Below, piece by piece: positions 36,046 through 48,250 of a stretch of DNA of 64,000 bases; positions within the stretch are counted from its first letter, which is position 1; each line of letters begins with the position of its first letter. A program made the translations under genes and the position numbers. The notes under the pieces were generated by a model. The model ran no database searches and was not told the origin of the DNA. It saw only the letters and a program-made list of their open reading frames with translations. Source of the DNA: Lathyrus oleraceus (Eukaryota; Streptophyta; Magnoliopsida; Fabales; Fabaceae); the NCBI RefSeq assembly GCF_024323335.1, contig NC_066579.1, positions 1,116,001 to 1,180,000 on the forward strand, given 5' to 3'.

Positions 36046-36393
36046 ATATAAATCTCAACCAACTTTTGTAATGGGAAACTGATATTAATTGAAATAAAAC
36101 GGGTCGATTTTGTCAGTCTATCAACAATCACCTATATCGCATCAAACCCTCTTGGAGTATTCGGTAATCCGATCATGAAGTCCATGGAAATACTATCCCA
36201 TTTCCACTCTGGAATATCTAATGACTGCATCAAACCCGAAGGTTTCTGGTGCTCTACTTTTGACTTTTAGAAAGTTAAACATGCATACACAAACTGCGCC
36301 ACGTCTCGCTTAATTCTTGGACAACAAAACATTTTCTTGAGGTCTTTATGCATTTTAGTAGCTCCAGGATGAATACTCAGACTGCTTCTATGA
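36046..36393 (-). pseudogene. Old Tekay integrase core (piece 2 of 3)
   Basis: The minus strand encodes the integrase region equivalent to 17895-18215 of the young Tekay. HRSSLSIHPGA is at the right edge, then a diverged zinc finger and catalytic core with IVDRLTKS near 36110-36125. It joins 2174 through the Ogre duplication and 44814 through the SIRE duplication without loss of homology. Stops are present; it is not functional. Confidence 0.85.
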
Positions 36394-36398
36394 CTTTC
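36394..36398. repeat. SIRE target-site duplication, left copy (CTTTC)
   Basis: CTTTC directly before the SIRE LTR; the second copy is at 44809-44813. Confidence 0.95.
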
Positions 36399-36590
36399 TG
36401 TAGGTGTTTAATTGGCTACATTATATGGTAAAACACTAGCTGGATTCTAATGTCTTGACTGATGTCATGACATGGTGTGTATGTGTGACTGCATTGTAGG
36501 TTAGAATATCTAACTGTACTCTGATGTCTTGACTGATGTCATGATACACTTGAGTAGTTACTGCAGGATTAGCTAATACAGGATTTATTG

Positions 36591-37017
36591 AATGTCAAAC
36601 GGGATATTGTGACATTCAGATACTGAGGAATAGAACAGTTGGTGTTCTGTTAGAGCTAAGTATTCATTTGCAGTCTGGTTATCAAGGAAGAACCAGACCT
36701 GGAATAAGGCCTACAATATGAATGTCAAACTGGATGTTATGACATTCATCATGGACAGTATATACTGAATAATAGACAGAGTGGTGTTCTGCTACACTTC
36801 AGTATGTTTCTTAGTCTGTTCTTCAAGAGGATAACAGAACTGACTTAAGACCAAATGTGTAAATGTCAAATTGGATACTTTGACATTTATTAATGTAAGC
36901 TGTTACTGTAGTATGGTCATTTTGGTCATGTACAGGTCAGCAAAATTATACAGTCTATTTTCTGGAAAAACAGACTCAGCATATGATCCTTGAAGTCAAG
37001 CTGAATGTTGTGACATT
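36591..37017. repeat. Four phased AATGTCA / TGACATT inverted repeats in the SIRE LTR
   Basis: Arms lie at 36591-36597/36610-36616, 36721-36727/36740-36746, 36862-36868/36881-36887 and 36992-36998/37011-37017. The last left arm is imperfect. Spacing between units is 130, 141 and 130 bp and the gap between arms is 12-13 bases. They lie in the presumed U3, 240-660 bp before the TATA box, and recur in the 3' LTR. Confidence 0.88.
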
Positions 37018-37252
37018 CATTCCTGACAGCATATGCTATATTGTAGGTTGTTCAGTTTTCTGTTTCAGCTTTTTCTCAGGCTATTCTTCAGGGATTCAAC
37101 AGCTTAGAGAAAATCCAGGAAATCAACAACCATGCTACATTTAATGAACCTAACAAATAGCCTATTTGTTAGTAACCTAGATGTTGAATTTATGGGAACT
37201 CGCGTGACCTTAAATTCAGGAGAATACAAGTGCATAAGCCCAGGTACTGCAA

Positions 37253-37260
37253 TATAAAAG
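37253..37260 (+). promoter_or_regulatory. Putative TATA box of the SIRE 5' LTR
   Basis: TATAAAAG in the context GCAATATAAAAGGAAG; the same motif is at 44202 in the 3' LTR. The position fits a U3/R boundary about 0.86 kb into the LTR. Confidence 0.65.
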
Positions 37261-37860
37261 GAAGTCGTTCCTTCATTCAGTTTTGGGGATTTTGTGGCGT
37301 GAAGATTAAGTGTGTCCATCATACTTCACTGCTGTATTTGTGTGAGTCTTGTATTAGACGTATCTTGTAAGCCAAGCCTTTATCACGTTGATGATTGCTT
37401 TGGCATAGGGTGTTCATTGAGTTGTAAGTGTTGTGTCGCTCAAAGCTTTTAAGCGTGAGTGCTGTGTATCTTGATTAAAGCTGTTAAGCACAATCAAGAG
37501 TTGTTTGAAGTGTGACTTCAAAATTGTCTTTAATATTGATTAAAGGTAGTAATAACTGAGGTGATTGAGGGGGAGTGAGTAGGAACTCTGATCTTAGAGT
37601 AAGATTGAAATTGCATTGGGTAGGGATTAAGTGACAAGTTGTAAACGGGTGAGTTTAGCTTTGAATTAATACTACTGATAGTGGATTTCCTCCCTGGCTT
37701 GGTAGCCCCCAGATGTAGGTCATGTTGGACTGAACTGGGTAAACAATTACTTGCGTTATTTACTGCACTTACTGTTAAGTTCTGCATAATTCTTGTCTGT
37801 GCAGAATTGGATGTCATAACAACCCGTGTGACATCTAAAGTCTGATAACTAGAATTTCAA

Positions 37861-37873
37861 TTGGCATCAGAGC
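37861..37873 (+). promoter_or_regulatory. SIRE primer-binding site (initiator-Met type)
   Basis: TTGGCATCAGAGC, one base after the LTR end. It differs by one base from the usual TGGTATCAGAGC core. Confidence 0.85.
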
Positions 37874-37929
37874 AGGCACCCTGCCTGTGAATTTCTGGGT
37901 GAGATCTAGGGAAGTTACTTTCTAGTACC

Positions 37930-40900
37930 ATGGACAAGGATATAGGACACTCAAATAGACCACCCATGTTGGATGGCTCTAATTATGATGACTGGAAGCC
38001 TCGTATGATAACCTTCTTAAGGTCTCTAGATAGCAAAGTCTGGAGAGCTGTCAACAAAGGATGGGAGCATCCAACGAAGACAGGTGAAGATGGAATCAGT
38101 GTACAGATTCCTGAAGAAGAGTGGGACAAGGAGCAAGAGGCATTAGCTCTTGGAAATTCCAAGGCCTTGAATGCATTGTTCAATGGAATCAGTAAGAACA
38201 TCTTCAGGCTGGTGCACCACTGTGAACTAGCTAAGGAAGTTTGGGATACCCTCAAGGTAACTCATGAAGGTACTTCCAAGGTGAAGATGTCCAAACTTCA
38301 GATGCTGACCACCAAGTTTGAAAATCTGAGGATGAAAGAGGATGAGACTATTCATGACTTTCACATGAATATTCTTGAAATTGCAAACACCTCTGGTGGA
38401 CTAGGTGAGAAAATGGCTGAAGAGAAACTTGTAAGAAAGATTCTCAGGTCCTTGCCTAAGAGATTTTCTATGAAGGTCACAGCCATAGAGGAGGCGCAGG
38501 ACATCTGCAATATGAAGGTGGATGAGCTCATTGGCTCTCTCCAAACCTTTGAAATGGGCTTGTGTGAGAATGCTGAAAAGAAGAACAAAAGCGTAGCTTT
38601 TGTATCTAATGCTGAAGAGGAGTCAGAAGCAGGATATACTGAAGGTGATGAAAGTATATCAGAAGCCTTAGCCATGCTTGGGAGACAGTTCAACAAGTTC
38701 GTGAAGAAGATTGATCAAAGACGGAGACCTAATGTCAAGAACATCCCGTCTGACATCAGGAAAATATCAACTTCTGAAGAAAAGTTCAACCAAGGCAAGG
38801 GAATCCAGTGTCATGGTTGTGAAGGGTATGGACACGTCAGAGCTGAATGTCCTACTTATCTCAAGATGCAAAAGAAGGGGCTAACTATCACATGGTCTGA
38901 AGGAGATTCTGAAAGTGAATCTGAAGGAGAATCTGCCAAACATGTCACTGCACTAACCAGTGTTTGTGCCTCTGATGATGACTCAAGTGCAGATGAACTG
39001 ACCTTTGATGAACTTGCTGCAGCCTATAAGAAGCTGTGTACCACCAGTGCAGAAGTCCGTGCACAAGGAGAAAAGCAGAAGAAACTCATCAAGGAACTGG
39101 AAGATGAGAGACAAAAGCATCTGACAGCCATAGAGGGTCTAAATGGTGAGATAGCCTTGCTGACCTCCAAACTGAATCAGATGACTAAATCCATCAGAAT
39201 GATGAACAAGGGAACTGACACCTTGGAAGAGATTCTAAAGGTGGGACAGAAGTCTGGAACCAAACCTGGCCTAGGATTTGGGAAAAGATCCTCAGCTGAA
39301 CACAAACGCCCAAAGGCTAAAGTTCAGAAGTTCAAGCGGAAGTCAAAGCCAATGTCTCAACATCGGGGAACTAAGATGAATAATCATCAGAAGAGGAAAT
39401 ACCAGGAGTGGAGATGTCACCACTGTGGTAGGCTTGGACATATAAAAGCCTTCTGCTACTGCCTTCATGGTTTCCCTAACCAAACCTCGCATGTCAGGCC
39501 TAAGCATAAGACATATAAGCGCTATGTCCCCATCAAGAAGCAACAATGGTATGCTAGGTTAGCGCACACAGCTCTAAGGGCTTCTACTAGAGAAGACTGG
39601 TACTTTGACAGTGGATGCTCAAGACATATGACTGGTATGGAAAATCTACTGGTGGATATTCAACCTCACACTACCAGCTATGTGACCTTTGGTGATGGTG
39701 CCAAAAGAAAAATAAAAGGTGTGGGTAAGCTGGACTGCTCTGGAGTTCCAAAACTGAATAATGTGTTGTTAGTAAGAGGACTGACTGCAAATCTCATCAG
39801 CATAAGCCAACTGTGTGATCAAGGGTTCTATGTTCAATTTACTAAGGAGCTGTGCATTGTGACAAATGGTGACAATCAGGAAGTTATGAGAGGAACCAGG
39901 TCCAAAGATAACTGTTATCTGTGGGAACCTAAAGTCTCTAACTTTTCCATAATATGCTCCTCATCCAAGGAAGAACAGGAGGTGAAGCTGTGGCATAGAC
40001 GTCTTGGACATCTTCACTTACGGGGAATGAAAAAGATCATATCCAAGGAAGCAGTCAGAGGAATTCCAAAGTTGCTTATTGATGAAGGAAGAGTCTGTGG
40101 AGAATGCCAGGTGGGAAAGCAAACCAAGATGTCACATCCGAAGCTGGGACATCCTACAACTTCCAGAGTTCTGGAACTGTTGCACATGGACTTAATGGGA
40201 CCTATGCAGGTTGAAAGTCTTGGTGGGAAGAGATATGCTTACGTGGTGGTTGATGACCATTCCAGATACACGTGGATAAGCTTCATCAGAGAGAAGTCAT
40301 ATACATTTGATGTCTTCAAAGACCTGTGCATCAGACTTCAAAGGGAAAAGGACAGTTGTGTGGTCCGGATTAGGAGTGATCATGGTACGGAGTTCAAGAA
40401 TTCCAAGTTTGATGAGTTTTGCTCGTCTGAAGGAATAAGTCATGAGTTCTCCTCCCCTATAACTCCCCAGCAGAATGGGATAGTTGAAAGAAAAAATAGA
40501 ACTATTCAAGAATCTGCCAGAGCAATGATTCATGCAAAGAAGCTCCCCATGCACTTTTGGGCTGAAGCGATGAATACCGCGTGCTATGTTCACAACAGAG
40601 TCACCTTGAGAAAAGGAACCTCCTCCACTCTATATGAAATATGGAAAGGCAGAAAACCCACAGTGAAGTACTTTCATATCTTTGGAAGTAAATGGTACAT
40701 TCTCACAGATCGTGAACAGAGAAGGAAGCTGGATCCCAAAAGTGATGAGGGTATATTTCTAGGATACTCCACTAACAGCAGAGCCTACAAAGTGTTCAAC
40801 TACAGGACCAATGTCCTGATGGAATCCATAAATGTTATTGTGGATGATAAAGAGGAAGGGATCGATGTCATAGAGGATGTTGAAACATTCCTTGACAGTT

Positions 40901-42627
40901 CAACTGACATTCCAGTCAAGTCTGAAGAAGTACAGGAACCTCCTCCTGAATGTGAAGTAGATGCAACCACCAAAATGCCATCTATCAGAATTCAGAAAGA
41001 CCACCCTAAGGATCTTATCATAGGGGATCCTAATAGTGGTGTGACTACCAGGTCACGGGGAATAATCTCAAATTCCTGCTTTGTATCCAAGGTTGAACCA
41101 AAGAATGTGAAAGAAGCCCTGACTGACGAATACTGGATCAATGCCATGCAAGAGGAACTTGAGCAGTTCAAAAGGAATGAAGTATGGGAGCTAGTTCCAA
41201 GACCTGAAGGGACCAACATCATTGGTACCAAGTGGATTTACAAAAACAAATCTGATGAAAAAGGAGTAATTACTAGGAATAAAGCAAGACTAGTAGCTCA
41301 AGGATACACTCAAGTTGAAGGGGTTGATTTTGATGAGACATTTGCTCCTGTGGCTAGGCTTGAGTCCATCAGATTGTTGTTAGGGGTAGCATGCATTCTG
41401 AAGTTTAAACTATTCCAAATGGATGTGAAGAGTGCATTCTTGAATGGCTACTTGAATGAAGAAGTCTATGTGGAACAACCTAAAGGGTTCTGTGATCCTA
41501 ACCAACCTAAGCATGTATACAAGTTCAGGAAAGCCTTGTATGGGTTGAAACAAGCACCTAGAGCATGGTATGAAAGGTTGACCGAATTTCTGACCTCAAA
41601 TGGATACAGAAAAGGTGGAATAGATAAAACCTTGTTTGTGAAGGATGAAGACGACAAAATCATGATTGCTCAAATCTATGTGGATGATATAGTCTTTGGT
41701 GGTATGTCAGAACAAATGGTAACACATTTTGTTCAACAGATGCAATCTGAGTTTGAAATGAGTCTGGTTGGGGAACTAACCTACTTTCTTGGAATGCAAG
41801 TCAACCAAATGGAGGACTCTATGTTTCTCTCCCAAAGCAAGTATGCCAAAAACATCGTTAAGAAGTTTGGTATGGATAATGCTAGGCACAAAAGGACTCC
41901 TGCTCCTACTCATCTGAAGTTAACCAAAGATGATGGAGGGCCTAATGTTGATCAATGCTTGTATAGAAGCATGATAGGCAGTCTACTATATCTAACTGCA
42001 AGTAGACATGACATTTCTTATGCAGTTGGAGTGTGTGCGAGATACCAAGCAGAGCCTAAGGTGAGCCACTTGAATCAAGTCAAAAGGATCCTCAAGTACA
42101 TCAATGGGACGTGTGACTATGGGATGCTGTACTCACATGGGTCTGAGCCTGTCCTATCTGGGTACTATGATGCTGACTGGGCTGGAAGTGCTGATGACAG
42201 AAAAAGCACATCAGGAGGATGTTTCTTCTTGGGAGACAATCTCATATCTTGGTTCAGCAAGAAGCAGAACTGTGTATCCCTGTCCACTGCAGAGGCTGAA
42301 TACATAGCTGCTGGAAGCAGTTGTTCCCAACTGGTGTGGATGAAACAGATGCTCACTAAGTACAATGTCTCTCAAAATGTCATGACATTATTCTGTGATA
42401 ATCTCAGTGCCATCAATATTTCCAAGAATCCCATTCAACACAGCAGGACCAAACATATTGACATTAGACATCACTTCATCAGAGATCTGGTGGAAGACAA
42501 GGTGATTACTTTGGAACATGTAGCCACTGAACTACAACTGGCTGACATATTTACAAAGGCTCTGGATGCTACTCAGTTTGAAAATTTAAGGGGCAAACTG
42601 GGAATATGTCCCTCTGAGACCTTATAG
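37930..42627 (+). CDS. SIRE-type gag-pol polyprotein, uninterrupted
   Basis: 1565 codons from ATG 37930 (context TACCATGGAC) to TAG 42625-42627. Gag: copia-type UBN2-like domain (residues about 10-230, [20 protein letters not shown]) with a zinc knuckle [14 protein letters not shown] near residue 293 and a second, [14 protein letters not shown], near 496. Protease: [13 protein letters not shown] near 557. Integrase: [11 protein letters not shown]...C..C zinc finger near 690, then [10 protein letters not shown] (about 752), RSDHGTEF (about 814) and [13 protein letters not shown] (about 845). Reverse transcriptase: [20 protein letters not shown], with catalytic YVDDIVFGG near 1250. RNase [17 protein letters not shown] near 1412 and STAEAEYIA. 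The order PR-INT-RT-RH is diagnostic of Ty1/copia. No stop or frameshift was found. Confidence 0.95.
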   Translation: MDKDIGHSNRPPMLDGSNYDDWKPRMITFLRSLDSKVWRAVNKGWEHPTKTGEDGISVQIPEEEWDKEQEALALGNSKALNALFNGISKNIFRLVHHCELAKEVWDTLKVTHEGTSKVKMSKLQMLTTKFENLRMKEDETIHDFHMNILEIANTSGGLGEKMAEEKLVRKILRSLPKRFSMKVTAIEEAQDICNMKVDELIGSLQTFEMGLCENAEKKNKSVAFVSNAEEESEAGYTEGDESISEALAMLGRQFNKFVKKIDQRRRPNVKNIPSDIRKISTSEEKFNQGKGIQCHGCEGYGHVRAECPTYLKMQKKGLTITWSEGDSESESEGESAKHVTALTSVCASDDDSSADELTFDELAAAYKKLCTTSAEVRAQGEKQKKLIKELEDERQKHLTAIEGLNGEIALLTSKLNQMTKSIRMMNKGTDTLEEILKVGQKSGTKPGLGFGKRSSAEHKRPKAKVQKFKRKSKPMSQHRGTKMNNHQKRKYQEWRCHHCGRLGHIKAFCYCLHGFPNQTSHVRPKHKTYKRYVPIKKQQWYARLAHTALRASTREDWYFDSGCSRHMTGMENLLVDIQPHTTSYVTFGDGAKRKIKGVGKLDCSGVPKLNNVLLVRGLTANLISISQLCDQGFYVQFTKELCIVTNGDNQEVMRGTRSKDNCYLWEPKVSNFSIICSSSKEEQEVKLWHRRLGHLHLRGMKKIISKEAVRGIPKLLIDEGRVCGECQVGKQTKMSHPKLGHPTTSRVLELLHMDLMGPMQVESLGGKRYAYVVVDDHSRYTWISFIREKSYTFDVFKDLCIRLQREKDSCVVRIRSDHGTEFKNSKFDEFCSSEGISHEFSSPITPQQNGIVERKNRTIQESARAMIHAKKLPMHFWAEAMNTACYVHNRVTLRKGTSSTLYEIWKGRKPTVKYFHIFGSKWYILTDREQRRKLDPKSDEGIFLGYSTNSRAYKVFNYRTNVLMESINVIVDDKEEGIDVIEDVETFLDSSTDIPVKSEEVQEPPPECEVDATTKMPSIRIQKDHPKDLIIGDPNSGVTTRSRGIISNSCFVSKVEPKNVKEALTDEYWINAMQEELEQFKRNEVWELVPRPEGTNIIGTKWIYKNKSDEKGVITRNKARLVAQGYTQVEGVDFDETFAPVARLESIRLLLGVACILKFKLFQMDVKSAFLNGYLNEEVYVEQPKGFCDPNQPKHVYKFRKALYGLKQAPRAWYERLTEFLTSNGYRKGGIDKTLFVKDEDDKIMIAQIYVDDIVFGGMSEQMVTHFVQQMQSEFEMSLVGELTYFLGMQVNQMEDSMFLSQSKYAKNIVKKFGMDNARHKRTPAPTHLKLTKDDGGPNVDQCLYRSMIGSLLYLTASRHDISYAVGVCARYQAEPKVSHLNQVKRILKYINGTCDYGMLYSHGSEPVLSGYYDADWAGSADDRKSTSGGCFFLGDNLISWFSKKQNCVSLSTAEAEYIAAGSSCSQLVWMKQMLTKYNVSQNVMTLFCDNLSAINISKNPIQHSRTKHIDIRHHFIRDLVEDKVITLEHVATELQLADIFTKALDATQFENLRGKLGICPSETL

Positions 42628-43347
42628 CAACCAATGATGTTTGGAATGTATTTATTGGAACTATGTTCTGATTGGTCAACAGATCATAGCTATACCACTT
42701 GCAACAAGTATGGCAACAAGAGGGTAAGGAGACACCCTAACGTGAGAAGGCCTATGCACCTGCAGGAATTCAAGGACGCTGTTCATGCAGGAGTGGTTCT
42801 GGATGTCAGAAATAAAGTCATGGCATCTGATATGGTTGTACCTACAGTAAAGCAAAAGTGGGTGATTACTTGATCAAAGCTGTGAAGCAAGATCAAGTGG
42901 GTACTAACTTGGTTGAAACTGTGAAGTAAAACCAAGTCTGTAAGTCTGTCATTTTTTTCTGTTTATGTTGTTGGCTTTGGCAACATTTTTGACAAAAAGG
43001 GGGATTAACAGGTGATACCCCAGACAACAGATTGGTCTGTGAAAACAGACGTTTATGACAGATTCGAAGATTCCCCCCTGCAGCAGCTGATGTGTGTTGA
43101 AGTTTTTATTTAACTTCTGTACCTCTGTATGTGTGTTGTGGATGTGTGTTGCAATTAGAAGTTTTTAATTAACTTCTGTATGTGTGCTGCTTTGTGAAGT
43201 TTTTATTTAACTTCCATATATGTGAGTGTGCTGCCACTCTGAGTGTATTAGCTAGGTTTATTTCCTGCTAGATGTGTGATTCCGCTGCTATGAACTCTGT
43301 TATGGGGATCAAAGTGTTTTAGCCAAAAAAATTCCAAAAGGGGAGTT
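42628..43347 (+). other. SIRE post-pol spacer with two purine tracts
   Basis: A 79-codon frame at 42634-42873 has no recognised similarity and no env-like features, so it may be chance. GACAAAAAGGGGGATTA at about 42991 is an internal purine tract. CCAAAAGGGGAG at 43334-43345, next to the LTR, is the likely functional polypurine tract. Between them GAAGTTTTTATTTAACTTC-type phrases occur three times (43098, 43160, 43195), a small degenerate repeat. Confidence 0.7.
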
Positions 43348-44808
43348 TGTAGGTGTTTAATTGGCTGCATTATATGGTAAAACACTAGCTGGATTCTAAT
43401 GTCTTGACTGATGTCATGACATGGTGTGTATGTGTGACTGCATTGTAGGTTAGAATATCTAACTGTACTCTGATGTCTTGACTGATGTCATGACACACTT
43501 GAGTAGTTACTGCAGGATTAGCTAATACATGATTTATTGAATGTCAAACGGGATATTGTGACATTCAGATACTGAGGAATAGAACAGTTGGTGTTCTGTT
43601 AGAGCTCAGTATTCATTTGCAGTCTGGTTATCAAGGAAGAACCAGACCTGGCATAAGGCCTACTATATGAATGTCAAACTGGATGTTATGACATTCATCA
43701 TGGACATTATATACTGAATAATATACAAAGTGGTGTTCTGCTACACTTCAGTATGTTTCTTAGTCTGTTCTTCAAGAGGATAACAGAACTGACTTAAGGC
43801 CAAATGTGTAAATGTCAAATTGGATACTTTGACATTTATTAATGTAAGTTGTTATTGTAGTATGGTCATTTTGGTCATGTACAGGTCAGCAAAATTGTAC
43901 AGTCTATTTTCTAGAAAAACAGACTCAGCATATGATCCTTGATGTCAAGCTGAATGTCGTGACATTCATTCCTGACAGCATATGCTATATTGTAGGTTGT
44001 TCAGTTTTCTGTTTCAGCTTTTTCTCAGGCTATTCTTCAGGGATTCAACAGCTTAGAGAAAATCCAGGAAATCAACAACCATGCTACATTTAATGAACCT
44101 AACAAATAGCCTATTTGTTAGTAACCTAGATGTTGAATTTATGGGAACTCGCGTGACCTTAAATTCAGGAGAATACAAGTGCAAAAGCCCAGGTACTGCA
44201 ATATAAAAGGAAGTCGTTCCTTCATTCAATTTTGGGGATTTTGTGGCGTGAAGATTAAGTGTGTCCATCATACTTCACTGCTGTATTTGTGTGAGTCTTG
44301 TATTAGACGTATCTTGTAAGCCAAGCCTTTATCACGTTGATGATTGCTTTGGCATAGGGTGTTCATTGAGTTGTAAGTGTTGTGTCGCTCAAAGCTTTTA
44401 AGCGTGAGTGCTGTGTATCTTGATTAAAGTTGTTAAGCACAATCAAGAGTTGTTTGAAGTGTGACTTCAAAATTGTCTTTAATATTGATTAAAGGTAGTA
44501 ATCACTGAGGTGATTGAGGGGGAGTGAGTAGGAACTCTGATCTTAGAGTAAGATTGAAATTGCATTGGGTAGGGATTAAGTGACAAGTTGTAAACGGGTG
44601 AGTTTAGCTTTGAATTAATACTACTGATAGTGGATTTCCTCCCTGGCTTGGTAGCCCCCAGATGTAGGTCATGTTGGACTGAACTGGGTAAACAATTACT
44701 TGTGTTATTTACTGCACTTACTGTTAAGTTCTGCATAATTCTTGTCTATGCAGAATTGGATGTCATAACAACCCGTGTGACATCTAAAGTCTGATAACTA
44801 GAATTTCA
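43348..44808 (+). repeat. SIRE 3' LTR (1461 bp)
   Basis: Same length as the 5' LTR with about 22 substitutions. It ends GAATTTCA and is followed by CTTTC (44809-44813). Confidence 0.95.
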
Positions 44809-44813
44809 CTTTC

Positions 44814-46381
44814 CTCTAAAATCATCTTCTTCAACTCAGAATTGTCAGGCACACATACTCTACCTCGAAACCTTATCACTCCATGCTCCTCCACTTTAAA
44901 GTCACTTTCTTCGTTTGGGTTCACTGAAGACAATAAATCTACCAACTTCACATATAACTTATGATTCTCCCTAATTTCATTAAGGAAATCATTATTCACC
45001 TTCAACATACCTAACATCATACTTCCCGGTGTCAATTCACAAACCATACTAAAATCTCTAAACTTCTCAATGAGATCCGACTCTCTAATCATCAACGCAG
45101 ACATATATAGAGACTTTTGGCTCAAAGCATCAACCATAACATTAACTTTACATGGATGATAATTTAAGCCAAAATTGCAGTCCTTCAGAAATTCCAACCA
45201 TCTTCTATTCCTCATATTCAACTCCTTTTAGTCAAACAAATACTTTAAACTCTTATGGTCATTAAACACTTCGAATCTTGAACCATAAAGATAGTGCCTC
45301 CAAAGTTTCAACACAAATACCACTACTACCAACTCTAGATCATGAGTAGGATAGTTCCTATCATGTACCCTCAATGTTCGTGAAGCATAAGCCACCACTT
45401 TACCATCTTGCATTAACACACTGCCCAACCCATTTTAGAAGCGTCACAGTATACTACAAACGGTTAATGAGGATATGGAAAAATCAAAACTAGAGTTGTA
45501 GTCAACTTCTTCTTTAACTCTCTAAAGCTCTCTTCATAATGAATATCCCACTCATAGGCCTAACCCCTTCGAGTCAAATAAGTTAACGGAAGGGCTAAAT
45601 TTGAGAATCCTTCGATAAACCTGCGAGAATAACCTGCCAACCCCAGGAAACTTCTGATCTCTGTAACCGATTTAGGATCCTCCCATTGTAGCATTATGTC
45701 TACTTTGGATGGATCCACTGCAATGCCATTACCAGAAATAATATGCCCGAGGAAACTCACCTCTTGCAACCAAAACTCACACTTTGATAACTTCGCAAAT
45801 AACTTATTCTCTTTTAACACCTGTAATACAATCCTTAAATACTTTGTATGTTCTTCATTCGATTTATAATAAATCAAAATATCTTTGATAAAGACTACGA
45901 CAAACTGATCAAGATAAGGATGAAAAATGTGATTCATATACTCCATAAACACACCAGGTGCATTTGACACTCCGAAAGGCATCACTGAATAATCGTAACG
46001 ACCATATCAAGTTCTAAATGCCGTCTTTTGAATATCTTCATCCTTAACAATTTAATGATAACCTGACCTCAAATCAATTTTGCTAAACACACAAGTTCCT
46101 ACCAACTGGTCGATCAAATTTTCGATTCTCGGAAATGGATACTTGTTCTTAATTGTCACTTTATTCAACTGTCGATAATCAACACATAGTCGCATACTAC
46201 CATCCTTCTTCTTTACCAACAACACTAGAGCTCCCCAAGGTGACACACTTGGTCTGATAAATTTATTTTCAAGTAAGTCTCCCAACTTATTCTTCAGTTC
46301 TCCCAACTCTGATGCTGACATTCTATATGGTGCCATAGAAACAGGTCTAGTACAAGAAACAAGATTAATAGCAAACTCCAC
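44814..46381 (-). pseudogene. Old Tekay reverse transcriptase and RNase H (piece 3 of 3)
   Basis: On the minus strand, starting at 46381: RT N-terminus [20 protein letters not shown], fingers/palm [13 protein letters not shown], then [20 protein letters not shown] with the catalytic block altered to FIKDILIY at about 45865-45890, where the intact relative has IDDI. RNase H follows ([20 protein letters not shown], 45370-45428), then the linker to integrase ending ELKKMILEES at 44814. Lesions include a stop near 45230, frame changes near 45430-45560 and a stop near 46005. Gag, protease and 5' LTR are missing left of RT, so the element is truncated at 46381. Confidence 0.9.
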
Positions 46382-46721
46382 CTATGATTTTTTGTGTGTT
46401 GTATACTCGGTTTGTGTTATGTCGCTGAAGGTTTAGATTTTCTAATATGTGTATGTGTATGAATTCTTAGGGCTCTGTGATAATGGTTAATGGTCATGGT
46501 TTCTTTTTTGGATTTGATTATGTAACTGAATGAATATGGTGGCTACCTCTTTTTTTTTTACTTTATTGATGAATTTATATGAGAAAGAATTGGGTTTGCA
46601 AACTATAATCCAGGTTGTTGAATGATATAAACTGAATGGGATCGGTTCACTTTCTTGAAGTACAAAGGTTGTCTTTGATCAAATGGGTGTAACCTCTATT
46701 ATGCTTTTGTTTATTATAACC
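46382..46721. other. Unassigned AT-rich stretch
   Basis: No open frame, repeat or family resemblance seen. It begins where the old Tekay is truncated. Confidence 0.5.
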
Positions 46722-48250
46722 TGTTGTTGTACCTCGAAAAATACGATCATTCGTGAAGTGCATCGCACGCTCGCGGAAAAATATGTTCGAACAGAGTCGC
46801 CACCGAACTTTATTTATTCCAATGAAGGAAAAGGAAAATATCGATAAAACCTTTTAAAAGAAAATGATCGTCGCAACCATATTTGGGTTCGAGAGTCGAT
46901 TATGCAAAGGGGAAGGTATTGACACTCCTCACGTTCGTTGTACTCAAAGGGAACCTCTTAGTTAGATTTGCGATTGAATGTTAGCCTATGCTAAATTATT
47001 TTCTTCGAGTGGTAATAAGATTAAAGAGAATAAAAAAGGGTCACAAAAAGTTTTTTATTAATGGGTCTGACAAGATTGCGGGTCTTGCTCATACTTATCT
47101 TCAGGTGCAATAGAGAATTCAAGGTTACATAGTTATGGGAAGGCTATTGTGTATTGGTTGATATATTTTAGATAAAGTTGTTGTCGCAATCGAACAGAAA
47201 ACATTGCTTACTCAAAACAAGTGGAGAAGGGAACATTTGCATCACGAACGAATGTATTTACAAATCAATATTCGTGGCAACATCGCTAGTTTACTCACAC
47301 GTTCAAGTGGACAAAATATTGTTTTTGCATCATTTCGAGACAAAATACCTTTCGTTTACGAAAAGGGTTTAAGGATCTATTGCATGGCGGTGAGAAAAGA
47401 GTTTGATTGGTTGGAAGTATTTTTGGATGATAAGAGAGTTCGGAAGGGCGAGAACTATATCTTGTTTCCCGACTCTCAGGAGCTCGTGGAATACACCTCG
47501 TTCCTTTTCATCTTATTTGTGAAAGCATTTTGATATTCTTAGATGTTTTAAAGCTTTAGAAGACGAATATTCAAGACTTTCAAGCAATTCCTACTTGGGT
47601 CGAATATTCAGGACTATGACTGGACCTTTCACCCAGGTAGTCTTTTTCTTTCAATTTTATTGCGAAAAGTGTTTGAGTATTTATAAGTGTTTTGGATGAA
47701 AGACGGACACTTGGGATTGCAAGTAATTACTACTTGGGCTTAGTGTTCAGGACTATGATTGGACCTTTCACCCATATAGTCTTTTTCTTTCAATTTTATT
47801 ACGAAAAAGAGACGTATTCATATTTTAGTTAAAGACATGGTATTTATGGCTTGCAAGTAATTACTACTTGGGTATAATACATTGGTACTATGATTGGACC
47901 TTTCACCCATGTAGACTTTTTCTTTCATTATTATAAAAGGTCAAAGTATGACTTAATCATTTTGAATTTGATTATGAAATAGCTTGATGTTGTGTCAAGC
48001 ATTTGATTTGTCTTTGTGGAGATGAGTTAGGTTTAAGAAAAAGGTTTGAAATTTTTTGAATCGATGGTGAGAATGGTAAGATTTTTTGAAAAATAACTTG
48101 ATATTAATCAAGTGTTTGAATGTTATTTTGAAAGATTAATTTTTATCATGCATACGCTGGTTGAATATGGATAGGAGACTCCGAGTAGTGGCTTTTGAGT
48201 TAACGTATTGTTGCATTGCCCAATTTCAATTACGTTGGTTGAATAGGAAT
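46722..48250 (-). repeat. Tat/Ogre-like LTR relic
   Basis: On the minus strand the segment GGAATAAATAAAGTTCGG followed by TGGCGACTCTG (46785-46830) parallels GGATAAATAAAAGTGCGG and TGGCGACTCG near the end of the Ogre LTR (7577-7602). The end TGTTGTACCTCG on the plus strand could be the LTR terminus. A ~138-bp triplication lies inside. The outer boundary is uncertain. Confidence 0.5.
47540..47945. repeat. Three-copy ~138 bp tandem repeat
   Basis: The marker ACTATGA(C/T)TGGACCTTTCACCCA recurs at 47613, 47752 and 47888 (periods 139 and 136), each followed by GTCTTTTTCTTTCA and preceded by a TACTTGGG phrase. The third copy is the most diverged. Confidence 0.9.

Larger units (their letters stand above)
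36399..37859 (+). repeat. SIRE 5' LTR (1461 bp)
   Basis: TGTAGGTGTTTA to GAATTTCA. It carries four spaced AATGTCA...TGACATT inverted repeats (36591-37017) upstream of a TATA box at 37253. Confidence 0.95.
36399..44808 (+). mobile_element. SIRE/Maximus-type Ty1/copia retrotransposon with intact gag-pol frame
   Basis: 8410 bp with two 1461-bp LTRs (about 22 substitutions by eye, 1.5 %), a PBS, one 1565-codon gag-pol frame, a polypurine tract and CTTTC duplications. Lineage is judged from the gag start ([20 protein letters not shown]) and overall layout. Unlike some SIRE elements it has no recognisable env-like ORF in its 720-bp post-pol spacer. It may be coding-competent, although activity cannot be judged from sequence. 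Confidence 0.92.

Noticed and set aside
42104..42307. Frames overlapping SIRE RNase H and other shadow frames in gag-pol regions
   Set aside because: They lie out of frame within well-supported polyproteins.
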